From contig QZKY01000015.1 in assembly GCA_003605115.1 (NCBI GenBank), forward strand, positions 186,001-250,000: 64,000 bases of DNA, given 5' to 3'. The position numbers and the translations under genes are program-made. Source of the stretch: Oxalobacter sp. GTDB taxonomy: Bacteria > Pseudomonadota > Gammaproteobacteria > Burkholderiales > Burkholderiaceae_D. Shown here piece after piece: positions 54,451 to 63,750 of the stretch. The notes beneath the pieces are model-generated. The model was not told the DNA's origin and searched no databases. It was given only the letters and a program-made list of their open reading frames with translations. How positions within the stretch are numbered: the stretch's first letter is position 1; each line of letters opens with the position of its first letter.

Positions 54451-55311
54451 TTGTTAGTCATTGTTGGTTATTTGATAGTTTTAGGCTCAGTGTTTGGCGG
54501 CTTTGCGCTGGCTGGCGGACATCTGGCAGCCTTGTTTCAGCCTGTCGAGCTGTTGATGATTGGTGGTGCAGCGCTGGGCGCTTTTTTTGTCGGCAATAAC
54601 GGCAAAGCAATCAAGGCGACATTGGGTGCGTTGCCGCGAACCCTGAAAGGGTCGAAGTACAGCAAGGCGCTGTATCTGGAATTGATGTCCCTGCTTTCTG
54701 AGATTTTGACCAAGGTGCGCAAAGAGGGCTTGATGTCGATTGAAGGAGATATCGACGCACCACATGAAAGCCCGATTTTCGCCAAGTATCCGGGGATACT
54801 GTCCGATCATCATGTGATCGAATTCATCTCCGACTATTTGCGGCTGATGGTTTCCGGGAACATGGATGCGTTTCAAATCGAGAATTTGATGGATAACGAA
54901 ATTGACACGCACCACCGCGAAGGCGAGGTTCCGATTCATAGCATCTCGCGGATGGGTGACGCAATGCCAGCTTTCGGGATTGTGGCCGCGGTTATGGGTG
55001 TGGTGCACACGATGGGTTCGGTAGGTTTGCCGCCAGCAGAATTGGGCATTTTGATCGCACATGCGTTGGTGGGGACGTTCCTGGGGATTTTGCTCTCGTA
55101 CGGTTTTGTGAGTCCGCTGGCCAGTTTGCTGGAACAGAAATTGAACGAATCCACCAAAATGCTGGAGTGCATCAAAGTGACCTTGTTGGCCAGTCTCAAC
55201 GGTTATGCGCCACCGCTGGCAATCGAATTCGGTAGAAAGGTGCTTTACTCGACAGAGCGTCCGTCCTTCCTTGAGCTGGAAGAGCACATCAGGCAATCGA
55301 AGCAACGGTAA
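54451..55311 (+). CDS. motA: Flagellar stator protein MotA
   Basis: 286 residues with four membrane helices. Features: VGYLIVLGSVFGGFALAGG at the start and the later GDAMPAFGIVAAVMGVVHTMGS and GTFLGILLSYGFVSPLA segments, which carry the proline and glycine pattern of MotA. The start is TTG 54451 with GGGAG upstream. With MotB it forms the proton-driven stator. Confidence 0.94.
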   Translation: MLVIVGYLIVLGSVFGGFALAGGHLAALFQPVELLMIGGAALGAFFVGNNGKAIKATLGALPRTLKGSKYSKALYLELMSLLSEILTKVRKEGLMSIEGDIDAPHESPIFAKYPGILSDHHVIEFISDYLRLMVSGNMDAFQIENLMDNEIDTHHREGEVPIHSISRMGDAMPAFGIVAAVMGVVHTMGSVGLPPAELGILIAHALVGTFLGILLSYGFVSPLASLLEQKLNESTKMLECIKVTLLASLNGYAPPLAIEFGRKVLYSTERPSFLELEEHIRQSKQR

Positions 55312-55328
55312 AGCGATAAAGGAAAGTT

Positions 55329-56264
55329 ATGGCAGATGACGGTTTCAGACCCATCATCATCAAGCGGGTAAAAAAGCATGGTGGTGGGCACCATGGCGGC
55401 GCGTGGAAAATTGCATACGCCGATTTTGTGACGGCGATGATGGCTTTCTTTTTGTTGATGTGGCTTTTGGGGTCGGTCGCCAAAGGAACGCTTAACGGCA
55501 TTGCAGAATATTTCAACACGCCTTTGCAGGTAGCGCTTTCGGGTGGCAGCGGCAGCGGTGATAGCGCCAGCATCTTGAAAGGCGGTGGCAAGGATCTGAC
55601 GCGCCAGGAAGGTCAGATCAAGAGAGGTGATTTGAACCAGTTGAGACGAGTGTATGACCTCAAGGGGTCGCAAGCTCAACTTGAGCGCCTTGAAGCCCAA
55701 ATGCTCAAGGGATTGAAGCAGCGGATTGAAAGCGCCATTGATGCAAACAAGACGTTGAAACAATTCAAAAATCAGCTATTGCTGGACATTACCACGGAAG
55801 GCTTGCGCATCCAGATCGTTGATGAAAAAAACCGACCGATGTTTGAAATGTCGCGGGCGGAATTGCAACCTTACACGCGCGAGATTTTGCTGGAAATTGG
55901 TCGTGTGTTGAATGAAGTGCCGAACAGGATCAGTCTCTCCGGTCATACAGACGCTACGCCCTACGCAACAGGTGAGAAAAAGTACAGCAATTGGGAATTG
56001 TCGGCAGATCGTGCGAATGCATCACGCCGTGCCCTGTTAGCCGGCGGCATGGAGGAAGCCAAGATGTTGCGCGTGGTGGGTTTGTCCTCATCCGTGTTGC
56101 TGGACAAGGAAAATCCTTACAACCCGATCAATCGTCGCATCAGCATTATCGTGATGAACAAGAAAACGGAGGAGTCAGCATCGAAAGATGGCGGGGTGAT
56201 TGAAGTCGAAAACCCTGAGGCACTTCAAGAACAGTTAAACGGCAAGGAAGCAGGAAAGCCGTGA
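55329..56264 (+). CDS. motB: Flagellar stator protein MotB
   Basis: 311 residues. One membrane helix (about 30-50) carries Asp32, the proton-binding residue, in AYADFVTAMM. The C-terminal OmpA-like part anchors the stator to peptidoglycan: SLSGHTDATPY and ELSADRANASRRALL. It follows motA by 17 bases. Confidence 0.95.
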   Translation: MADDGFRPIIIKRVKKHGGGHHGGAWKIAYADFVTAMMAFFLLMWLLGSVAKGTLNGIAEYFNTPLQVALSGGSGSGDSASILKGGGKDLTRQEGQIKRGDLNQLRRVYDLKGSQAQLERLEAQMLKGLKQRIESAIDANKTLKQFKNQLLLDITTEGLRIQIVDEKNRPMFEMSRAELQPYTREILLEIGRVLNEVPNRISLSGHTDATPYATGEKKYSNWELSADRANASRRALLAGGMEEAKMLRVVGLSSSVLLDKENPYNPINRRISIIVMNKKTEESASKDGGVIEVENPEALQEQLNGKEAGKP

Positions 56265-56305
56265 TTTTATTTGCGGTTCAGGTTCCTGGCTATGGGATGG
56301 AATGA

Positions 56306-56854
56306 ATGGAAAGAGACGATTCCTTAGGTTCTCATCTGAAGCTCACTCTGGCCGGGTTGTCTGAACAGGGTGTGAAGCATCTTTCGGAGATTGAATCCGA
56401 TTTGCTTCAGACGAATCTGCTTCTGGAGGAAGCGATTGCAAAATTGAGCGCGAGTTTTATGGCAGTGCACGGCGCGATATCGATTCAACAGGAAATGGTG
56501 GATTCCATCGCAGAGAGTGAGCGCATGACGCCGGAATCTGTTTCCGGGATCAAGACCATTGCGGATGAGATTGGTCGCCATATCAACGATGCCGTAACGG
56601 GTTTGCAGTTTCAGGACATGACACGGCAATTGATTGAGCGAAGTTTGAAACGGGTTATTGGCATGCGGGCGATGATGAGTTCACTTTCTGCCAGCAAGAA
56701 CGGTTTGTCACAGGAAGCAAGTACCGAGCAGATCGTGGCTATCTTGCGAAGCGTGAACAAACAATTGTTCCTGCAAAACAGGGAACTGACGAAGGCACTG
56801 TGGAAAACAGTGCGCCAGAAGCACATGGACAGCGGTGATATTGAATTGTTTTAG
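56306..56854 (+). CDS. Uncharacterised helical protein with a CheZ-like motif
   Basis: 182 residues, all-helical in outlook, without membrane segments. Residues 101-116 read QFQDMTRQLIERSLKR; Asp104, Thr106 and Gln108 match the D-x-T-x-Q catalytic pattern of the CheY phosphatase CheZ. It lies between motB and cheY, and a separate cheZ starts at 63751, so this is not the usual cheZ. Whether it removes phosphate from CheY is untested. Confidence 0.75.
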   Translation: MERDDSLGSHLKLTLAGLSEQGVKHLSEIESDLLQTNLLLEEAIAKLSASFMAVHGAISIQQEMVDSIAESERMTPESVSGIKTIADEIGRHINDAVTGLQFQDMTRQLIERSLKRVIGMRAMMSSLSASKNGLSQEASTEQIVAILRSVNKQLFLQNRELTKALWKTVRQKHMDSGDIELF

Positions 56855-56917
56855 CAATGGCATTTCAAAAATGACGGAAATCGGTTTGCTGGTCTTAACA
56901 ATGGCGGGGTAAAGAAG

Positions 56918-57286
56918 ATGGCTAAGAAAAAAATACTGACTGTGGATGATTCGGGATCGCTACGGCAGATGGTTGTATTCAGCTTGAGCGCGGCTGGGTA
57001 TGAAGTTGTCGAAGCTGTGGATGGCAACGATGGCTTGAACAAGGCCAGACGAGAGAAATACGATCTGATCTTAACGGATCAGAATATGCCCGGGATGGAT
57101 GGCATTGCCTTGATTCGCACTTTGCGGCGCTTGCCGAATTATCAAACTGTTCCGATTTTGATGTTGACGACCGAAGCGAGTGCAGAAATGAAAACCAGAG
57201 GGCGTTTGGCCGGGGCGAATGGCTGGCTGGTGAAGCCATTTGATCCGCAACGCCTGATTGAAGTGGTGAAAAAAGTCATCGGCTAG
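56918..57286 (+). CDS. CheY-like response regulator 1
   Basis: 122 residues, receiver domain only. Asp10-Asp11 and phospho-acceptor Asp54 are present; MLTTEAS holds the conserved Thr and the late K in VKPFDP. It differs from the second copy at 63352 (which resembles E. coli CheY most) by having Leu-Thr-Thr and NGWLVKPFDPQRL. It may be the adaptation or sink regulator of the pair. Confidence 0.9.
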   Translation: MAKKKILTVDDSGSLRQMVVFSLSAAGYEVVEAVDGNDGLNKARREKYDLILTDQNMPGMDGIALIRTLRRLPNYQTVPILMLTTEASAEMKTRGRLAGANGWLVKPFDPQRLIEVVKKVIG

Positions 57287-57366
57287 TTTTGTTGCTTGAA
57301 TTGAATTCGGATAGAAGACATACGTTCATTCCGGGTTGATGTACTTCTACTGAGATGGGGAAACAA

Positions 57367-59481
57367 ATGAACATCGACATGAGTCAGTTTTTTCAGGTTT
57401 TCTTCGATGAGACGTCAGAGTTGCTCGAAGAAATGGAACGCCTGTTGTTGCGGGTGGACGTCGAATCGCCTGACATGGAAGACATTGACGCGATTTTTCG
57501 CGCGGCACATTCCATTAAAGGCGGTGCGGCCACTTTCGGTCTTAACGACATGACAGAGGTGACGCACATCCTGGAGACCTTGTTGGACATGATTCGCAAG
57601 AAGGATATTGCGTTAACAGTTGATCACGTGGATGCCTTTTTGAATGCCAAAGACGTCTTAATCATGCTGCGAAATGTGCATCGCAATGGCGCGCAGACAG
57701 ATGCGGCGGCGTTTTCTGAAGTGATTACCCGGTTGCAGGCATTGGCCAACGAGGCCAGCGCACAAGTGGGCGCCGCGCCGGCGTCTGTGCCAGTTCATGC
57801 TTCGACTACAGCGCCAGTGCCCGCTGCTCCCGTTCAATCGGCGCCGCTTTCTTCGTCAGTGTCTGCTGCACCGTCCAAGCCAGCCGGAAAAACGACCCGG
57901 CTATTGCGTATTGAATTGCCAGAAGTGTCATTAAAGGATGTGGATGCCTTGGCTGTGGAACTTGCCTTGTTGGGCAAGCTGGAACAGATCAGACAGGACG
58001 ATGGCAATCGCGGATTTATGCTCGACACGCCTGAAAGCAATGACGATATTCTGGCCGTGTGCTCGTTCATTCTCGATCCGGACACCATTAAGATTACTGA
58101 GGGCGACGGCGCATCTGACCCTTCACAAACTGACGGTGCGGCAGCGCAGGCAGATGATCTGGGATATGGCTTTTTTGAGCCAATGTCTGAATTAGAGGCG
58201 CAGCAGGCGTCGGAGGCCAGCCCGGTGGCGGCAACAATTGTTGCACCGCCTTCTGCTGGCGTTGCCTCTGTACAGAAGCCCGCCAGTCGCCCCGCCGTAG
58301 AACGTGCGGTTCAACAGCAGGATTCCACCTCCATCCGCGTTGGGGTGGAAAAAGTTGATCAGTTGATCAACCTGGTGGGCGAGTTGGTGATTACGCAAGC
58401 GATGGTGGTTCAGCGCATTAGCCAGCTGGATCCCATGGAGTATGAACACTTGGTGTTAAGCGTCAACCAATTAACAAGAAATACGCGCGATCTGCAAGAG
58501 GCGGTCATGTCGATTCGCATGATGCCTATGGATTATGTTTTCTCGCGCTTTCCGCGGATGGTGCGCGATCTTGCACAGAAGCTGGGTAAAAAAGTTGAAT
58601 TTGTCACGCATGGTGCGGCGACCGAACTCGACAAAGGACTCATCGAGCGCATTATTGATCCCTTGACGCACTTGGTGCGCAACAGTGTCGATCATGGCAT
58701 TGAACTGCCTGATGCACGGGCGGCATCCGGAAAGAACGAGGCGGGCCGGTTACTTCTTTCCGCAGCTCACCAGGGTGGGAACATCGTTATTGAAGTCACG
58801 GATGATGGCGGCGGCTTGAACCGCGAAAGAATTCTGGCCAAAGCCATTGAAAAAGGTTTGCCCGTTTATGAAACCATGTCCGATGCCGACGTATGGCAAT
58901 TGATTTTCGCGCCAGGATTTTCAACGGCGGCAGCCGTGACCGATGTCTCGGGACGCGGGGTCGGCATGGATGTCGTCAAACGAAACATTACCGCGATGGG
59001 CGGGGTGGTGGATATCCGTTCGATGCCATCCAAAGGCACGACCATCTCGATTTCATTGCCGCTGACGCTGGCCATTCTGGATGGCATGTTGATCAAGGTC
59101 GGCGATGAAATTTACATTTTGCCTTTGGGATACGTTGTCGAGTCCCTGAAACCGGATGAGTCTGATGTCAGGGAAATTGCTGGCAATGCCAAGGTGATCA
59201 AAGTGCGCGGCGAATACTTGCAACTGATCGCGCTTCATCAGGTATTCAACATTGTGCCGCGATACACGACGCCTGCGGAAGGGATGATCGTCATTCTGGA
59301 ATCGGATGGCACACGCTCTGCATTGTTCATTGATGAAATGCTGGGTCAGCAGCAGGTTGTCGTGAAGAACCTTGAAACAAATTACAGAAGAGTTCACGGG
59401 GTATCCGGCGCCACGATTTTGGGCGACGGCGGGGTGGCATTGATCCTGGATGTTGCCGCACTGGTTCGGTCGCAAAGGTAA
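57367..59481 (+). CDS. cheA: Chemotaxis histidine kinase CheA
   Basis: 704 residues. The P1 phosphate-accepting His48 is in RAAHSIKGG; a linker rich in Ala and Pro (about 135-185) follows, then a P2-like region, the dimer helices (about 315-390), the kinase with LVRNSVDHGIE and DVSGRGVGMDVV, and a CheW-like C-terminus. ATG 57367 (MNIDMSQFF) is taken because GGGGAA lies just upstream; ATG 57355 is the alternative. Confidence 0.95.
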   Translation: MNIDMSQFFQVFFDETSELLEEMERLLLRVDVESPDMEDIDAIFRAAHSIKGGAATFGLNDMTEVTHILETLLDMIRKKDIALTVDHVDAFLNAKDVLIMLRNVHRNGAQTDAAAFSEVITRLQALANEASAQVGAAPASVPVHASTTAPVPAAPVQSAPLSSSVSAAPSKPAGKTTRLLRIELPEVSLKDVDALAVELALLGKLEQIRQDDGNRGFMLDTPESNDDILAVCSFILDPDTIKITEGDGASDPSQTDGAAAQADDLGYGFFEPMSELEAQQASEASPVAATIVAPPSAGVASVQKPASRPAVERAVQQQDSTSIRVGVEKVDQLINLVGELVITQAMVVQRISQLDPMEYEHLVLSVNQLTRNTRDLQEAVMSIRMMPMDYVFSRFPRMVRDLAQKLGKKVEFVTHGAATELDKGLIERIIDPLTHLVRNSVDHGIELPDARAASGKNEAGRLLLSAAHQGGNIVIEVTDDGGGLNRERILAKAIEKGLPVYETMSDADVWQLIFAPGFSTAAAVTDVSGRGVGMDVVKRNITAMGGVVDIRSMPSKGTTISISLPLTLAILDGMLIKVGDEIYILPLGYVVESLKPDESDVREIAGNAKVIKVRGEYLQLIALHQVFNIVPRYTTPAEGMIVILESDGTRSALFIDEMLGQQQVVVKNLETNYRRVHGVSGATILGDGGVALILDVAALVRSQR

Positions 59482-59775
59482 TAAATGTTTTTTAAACAAC
59501 GCATAAAACAGACAGTTTCTGGAGAGCTTAAAAAATAGACATCAAATAATTGAATGAAAGTAAAAAATTTTTCATTTACGAGTTGCCGTACGGCAAGATT
59601 CCTTATGGAAACATGATAAATTTCAAGAAAATCAAAAATCAGCCGTTAAATACTTTCTACCAATTAACAAATGTTAAAGAAATAAGCCTGAAATACACGT
59701 CTAATCGAAGCAATAGAAACACGGTTCGTGGTGTTCAATAAAGGCTGGATCGTTCTATAAGAAAGGGCTTTCGAT
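59482..59775. other. AT-rich gap between cheA and cheW
   Basis: 294 bases, clearly AT-richer than the genes around it. It contains a 14-base palindrome, TTGCCGTACGGCAA (59583-59596), and an open frame of 63 codons from TTG 59550 whose sequence (ELPYGKIPYGNM...) has no recognised family. A gap this long between two che genes, the longest in this block, is unusual. It may be a leftover of an insertion or hold a promoter for cheW. Confidence 0.5.
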
Positions 59776-60285
59776 ATGCAACAAAATACGCAAACGCACG
59801 CTTCCGTTTCAGTCGCCGGTGTCAAGCGTAGCGATGCGACGACCCACGAATTCCTGGCATTCAAGCTGGGTAAAGAAGAGTACGGGATCGACATTCTCAA
59901 GGTGCAGGAAATCAGGGGGTATGAAAGTGTGACCCGCATCGCGAATGCGCCCGAATTCATCAAGGGGGTTGTCAACTTGCGCGGAACCATCGTGCCGATT
60001 GTCGACATGCGCATCAAATTCAATTTGGGGATACCCGTCTACGACCAGTTCACTGTCGTCATTATCTTGAATGTGACAGGGAGAGTGGTGGGGATGGTGG
60101 TTGACAGCGTTTCCGATGTCACCACGCTTACGCCAGATCAAATTCGTCCTGCACCAGAAATGGGTACGGTATTCAATTCGAATTATCTGACGGGTTTGGG
60201 AACGATAGACAACAGGATGCTCATCCTGGTGGATATAGACAAATTGATGTCAGGCCCAGACATGGGTTTGATGGACACAGTTTAA
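59776..60285 (+). CDS. cheW: Chemotaxis adaptor CheW
   Basis: 169 residues. The SH3-like fold shows [22 protein letters not shown], the [13 protein letters not shown] beta-turn and a late [16 protein letters not shown]. It couples receptors to CheA. GGGC-type ribosome signals are weak (AAGGGC 59763 region). Confidence 0.95.
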   Translation: MQQNTQTHASVSVAGVKRSDATTHEFLAFKLGKEEYGIDILKVQEIRGYESVTRIANAPEFIKGVVNLRGTIVPIVDMRIKFNLGIPVYDQFTVVIILNVTGRVVGMVVDSVSDVTTLTPDQIRPAPEMGTVFNSNYLTGLGTIDNRMLILVDIDKLMSGPDMGLMDTV

Positions 60286-60327
60286 TAACAGTCAGTGCTC
60301 TAATACTTACTTAGCAGAGGTACTCAT

Positions 60328-62061
60328 ATGAAAAACTTTAGAATTGGTGCGCGACTCGCTATTGGTTTCGCTGTGGTGTTATTGCTGATGACGGCGATTG
60401 CCGGTATCGGTGTATGGCGTTTGCAAGAGGTCGGCGTTGCGGCAGATCGCATGATCAAGGAAGCTTTGTACCGTGAGCGTAAGGCAGAAGATTGGGTGAC
60501 TGCCACGACAGCGAACGGCGTTCGTACGATTGCGCTTATGAAGAGCACCGATCCGGATGATCAAAAATACTTCCAGGCCGAGATCAAAAAAACAAGTGCG
60601 CGCATTACCGTGATCCAGAAAGATCTCAATGCCATGCAAAAAACGGCTGATGAAGAAAAGCTGTTTGCGGTGATGGGCGAGAAACGCAAGGCGTATCTGG
60701 GTCTGCGTGATGACATCATTAAGGTCAAGCTCGCAGGTCGCGATGCCGAAGCAAAAAACATGGTTGCTACCAAGATGATTCCGGCGCTGGACGAGTATGT
60801 TCAAAGTGTTGAAAAAGTGCTCGAATATCAAAAAGTGCAAATCGATAAGACTGCAGCAAGCATTGACGCGAACTACCGTACCGGACGCTGGATGCTGATC
60901 GGTTTGGGTGCTGCAGCGGTAGTGATCGGCGTGATCTTTTCCTTCATGCTGACGACCGGCATTACTGGCCCGCTGGGTGAAGCAGTGAGAATTGCGCAAA
61001 CTGTGGCCAAAGGGGATTTGAGCGGAAGAATCGATGTGAACTCTCGTGACGAAACCGGCCAGTTGTTGCAAGCCTTGAAGGACATGAACGAGAGCTTGCA
61101 CCGGATGGTGACGCAGGTACGTCAAGGCACGGAATCCATTGCCACGGCGTCGGGTCAAATCGCTTCCGGTAACGCGGATTTGTCGGCACGTACCGAAGAG
61201 CAGGCCAGTTCGCTGGAAGAAACAGCTTCTTCCATGGAGCAACTGACATCTACGGTTCGTCAAAATGCAGATAACGCGCGTCAAGCCAACCAGCTTGCTG
61301 TGACGGCTTCGGAAGTGGCGGTCAAAGGTGGTGAAGTGGTGTCGCAAGTGGTTGACACGATGGGGTCGATCAGCGAATCGTCCAAGAAGATGGCAGACAT
61401 CATTGGCGTCATTGACGGCATTGCCTTCCAGACCAATATTCTCGCCCTGAATGCAGCGGTGGAAGCGGCGCGTGCTGGTGAACAAGGCCGCGGTTTTGCG
61501 GTGGTGGCAACGGAAGTACGCAATCTGGCGCAACGTAGTGCCGCTGCTGCACGCGAAATCAAAGCCTTGATCGACGACTCTGTGGATAAAGTGGCTGTGG
61601 GCGGCAAGCTTGTTGAGCAGGCGGGCAGTACCATGAATGAAGTCGTCTCCAGCATCAAGCGCGTCTATGACATCATGGGCGAAATTACGGCTGCAAGCGC
61701 CGAGCAAAGCGATGGCATCGAGCAAGTCAATCAAGCCATCACGCAAATGGACACGGTCACGCAGCAAAACGCCGCCTTAGTGGAGGAAGCCGCAGCGGCT
61801 GCAGAAAGCATGCAGGATCAGGCTGCGAGACTTTCCAGCCTTGTCAGCACCTTCAGGCTGGGTACGGAAGGCAGCGTGTCATCCGCACCGAAACCGGCTG
61901 CGAAAAGGCCAACACCTGCACCAGCGACATCCTCCGGGGCGTCGTCCAGAGCCATGCTGCCCAAGCCAGCGTCATCCTCACGTCAAGTCGCCACTGTTTC
62001 GAAGCCGGCACCCCGTGCTTCTGGCGGAGGCGGAGGCAACGAAGATTGGGAAGAGTTTTAA
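60328..62061 (+). CDS. Methyl-accepting chemotaxis protein
   Basis: 577 residues. A membrane helix near 10-30, a 4HB-type periplasmic sensor to about 190, a second helix (MLIGLGAAAVVIGVIF), a HAMP domain and the signalling hairpin (IIGVIDGIAFQTNILALNAA). The C-terminus ends DWEEF, similar to the pentapeptide that tethers CheR and CheB. The ligand is unknown. ATG 60328 follows AGAGG. Confidence 0.92.
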   Translation: MKNFRIGARLAIGFAVVLLLMTAIAGIGVWRLQEVGVAADRMIKEALYRERKAEDWVTATTANGVRTIALMKSTDPDDQKYFQAEIKKTSARITVIQKDLNAMQKTADEEKLFAVMGEKRKAYLGLRDDIIKVKLAGRDAEAKNMVATKMIPALDEYVQSVEKVLEYQKVQIDKTAASIDANYRTGRWMLIGLGAAAVVIGVIFSFMLTTGITGPLGEAVRIAQTVAKGDLSGRIDVNSRDETGQLLQALKDMNESLHRMVTQVRQGTESIATASGQIASGNADLSARTEEQASSLEETASSMEQLTSTVRQNADNARQANQLAVTASEVAVKGGEVVSQVVDTMGSISESSKKMADIIGVIDGIAFQTNILALNAAVEAARAGEQGRGFAVVATEVRNLAQRSAAAAREIKALIDDSVDKVAVGGKLVEQAGSTMNEVVSSIKRVYDIMGEITAASAEQSDGIEQVNQAITQMDTVTQQNAALVEEAAAAAESMQDQAARLSSLVSTFRLGTEGSVSSAPKPAAKRPTPAPATSSGASSRAMLPKPASSSRQVATVSKPAPRASGGGGGNEDWEEF

Positions 62062-62191
62062 GGTTCTCGACACATTGAATCCCGCATGTAATCATGCGGG
62101 ATTCTCTGTTCGAGAAGCCGATAAATTTTGACCCGTTCCGTGCGGTGGCATCTGATGGCGCGGGCGTGAGTGTGATCAGGAAAGTTCTGTT

Positions 62192-63259
62192 ATGAAGATC
62201 AAAGTATTGGTGATAGATGACTCGGCACTGATACGCAGTGTTTTGCGTGAGATCATTAACAGCCAGCCAGACATGGAAGTGGTGGGGGTTGCACCCGATC
62301 CCATCGTTGCACGGGAAATGATCAGGCAATTGAATCCGGACGTGTTGACGCTGGATGTCGAAATGCCAAAAATGGATGGCCTGGATTTTCTTGAGAAGTT
62401 GATGCGTTTGCGTCCGATGCCGGTGGTGATGGTCTCCTCGTTGACGGAAAAAGGCTCGGAAATCACCATGCGGGCACTGGAGTTGGGGGCGGTTGATTTC
62501 GTTTCCAAGCCCAAGATGTCAATACAGAGCGGCATGTTTGAGTATGCTGACTTGATTGCAGAAAAAATTCGTACGGCGGCCAAAGCCAGAATCAGGGCGA
62601 AGGTCTCGGCGCAGGCAGGAGAGGTGTCAAGAGCCCCCATGCCTTCCCTGGGGGCGTATGCCAGCAGTGAAAAGTTGATCATCATTGGCGCATCCACGGG
62701 TGGAACGGAAGCGATCAAAGAGTTTTTGATGCAAATGCCGCCAGATTGTCCAGGCATCCTGATTGTTCAGCATATGCCAGAGGGTTTTACGCGCTCATTC
62801 GCACAACGATTGGATACATTGTGCGCCATTTCGGTCAAGGAATCGGCTGGGGGCGAACGCGTGTTGCCGGGTCATGCCTACCTGGCACCGGGGCACTCAC
62901 ATTTGCTGCTGGTGCGCAGTGGCGCCAACTACATGACGCAGTTGGACAAGAGTCCGCCGGTGAATCGACACCGTCCCTCGGTTGATGTCTTGTTTCGTTC
63001 GGCGGCACAAAATGCGGGCAAGAACGCGGTGGGGGTCATCTTGACCGGTATGGGCAAGGATGGCGCGGTAGGCATGCTGGAAATGAAGGAGGCAGGCGCG
63101 CATAACTTTGCACAGGATGAAGAAACCTGCGTGGTGTATGGCATGCCGCGCGAAGCGGTTATCGTCGGTGGCGTACATGAAGTGGGCGCACTGAATGATT
63201 TGCCGAAAATGGTACTGGATTTTGTCGCAGCGCGCGGAACGCGTGCTGTACGTGTGTAA
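62192..63259 (+). CDS. cheB: Chemotaxis methylesterase CheB
   Basis: 355 residues. The receiver has Asp55; the methylesterase has Ser168 (GASTGG), His194 (QHMPEGF) and Asp290 ([10 protein letters not shown]). It removes methyl groups from receptors. It follows the MCP gene after 130 bases, with no cheR or cheD between as many related operons have. Confidence 0.95.
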   Translation: MKIKVLVIDDSALIRSVLREIINSQPDMEVVGVAPDPIVAREMIRQLNPDVLTLDVEMPKMDGLDFLEKLMRLRPMPVVMVSSLTEKGSEITMRALELGAVDFVSKPKMSIQSGMFEYADLIAEKIRTAAKARIRAKVSAQAGEVSRAPMPSLGAYASSEKLIIIGASTGGTEAIKEFLMQMPPDCPGILIVQHMPEGFTRSFAQRLDTLCAISVKESAGGERVLPGHAYLAPGHSHLLLVRSGANYMTQLDKSPPVNRHRPSVDVLFRSAAQNAGKNAVGVILTGMGKDGAVGMLEMKEAGAHNFAQDEETCVVYGMPREAVIVGGVHEVGALNDLPKMVLDFVAARGTRAVRV

Positions 63260-63351
63260 GGTAAGATGTGGCCTGTTTGCGGCATTCGTCTTGATGTCGT
63301 AAGCAAATTACAAGTCTCAATGCAATTTTCGAAGGTCTTTTGGAGCTAAAG

Positions 63352-63741
63352 ATGGCTGATCCGAAAACAAAATTTCTCGTCGTGGATGATTTCTCGACAA
63401 TGCGAAGAATCGTCCGGAATTTGCTGAAAGAACTGGGCTACGCCGAAGTGGATGAAGCCGAAGATGGCGTACAAGCTTTGCAAAAGCTCAGGAGCGAAAA
63501 GTATGATTTTGTCGTATCGGATTGGAACATGCCGAATATGGACGGGTTGGAAATGCTCAAGCAAATTCGTGCCGATTCGGCCTTGTCCAAATTGCCGGTG
63601 TTGATGGTGACGGCGGAAGCGAAAAAGGAAAATATCATCGCTGCGGCACAGGCAGGCGCAAACGGATACGTTGTCAAGCCTTTTACGGCTGCCACACTTG
63701 ATGAAAAATTGTCCAAAATTTTCGAGAAGCTCGAGAAATAG
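63352..63741 (+). CDS. cheY: Chemotaxis response regulator CheY (copy 2)
   Basis: 129 residues. Asp12, Asp13, phospho-acceptor Asp57, Thr87 and Lys109 occupy the same numbers as in E. coli CheY. It precedes cheZ, the usual pairing, so it is the likely motor-binding copy. ATG 63352 follows GGAG. Confidence 0.95.
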   Translation: MADPKTKFLVVDDFSTMRRIVRNLLKELGYAEVDEAEDGVQALQKLRSEKYDFVVSDWNMPNMDGLEMLKQIRADSALSKLPVLMVTAEAKKENIIAAAQAGANGYVVKPFTAATLDEKLSKIFEKLEK

Positions 63742-63750
63742 GGGTGCAAA

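Noticed and set aside
60379-61767. 462-codon open frame on the minus strand within the MCP gene
   Set aside because: It lies wholly opposite a clear MCP gene. Its translation is rich in His, Arg and Cys with no family likeness, as expected for an antisense shadow.
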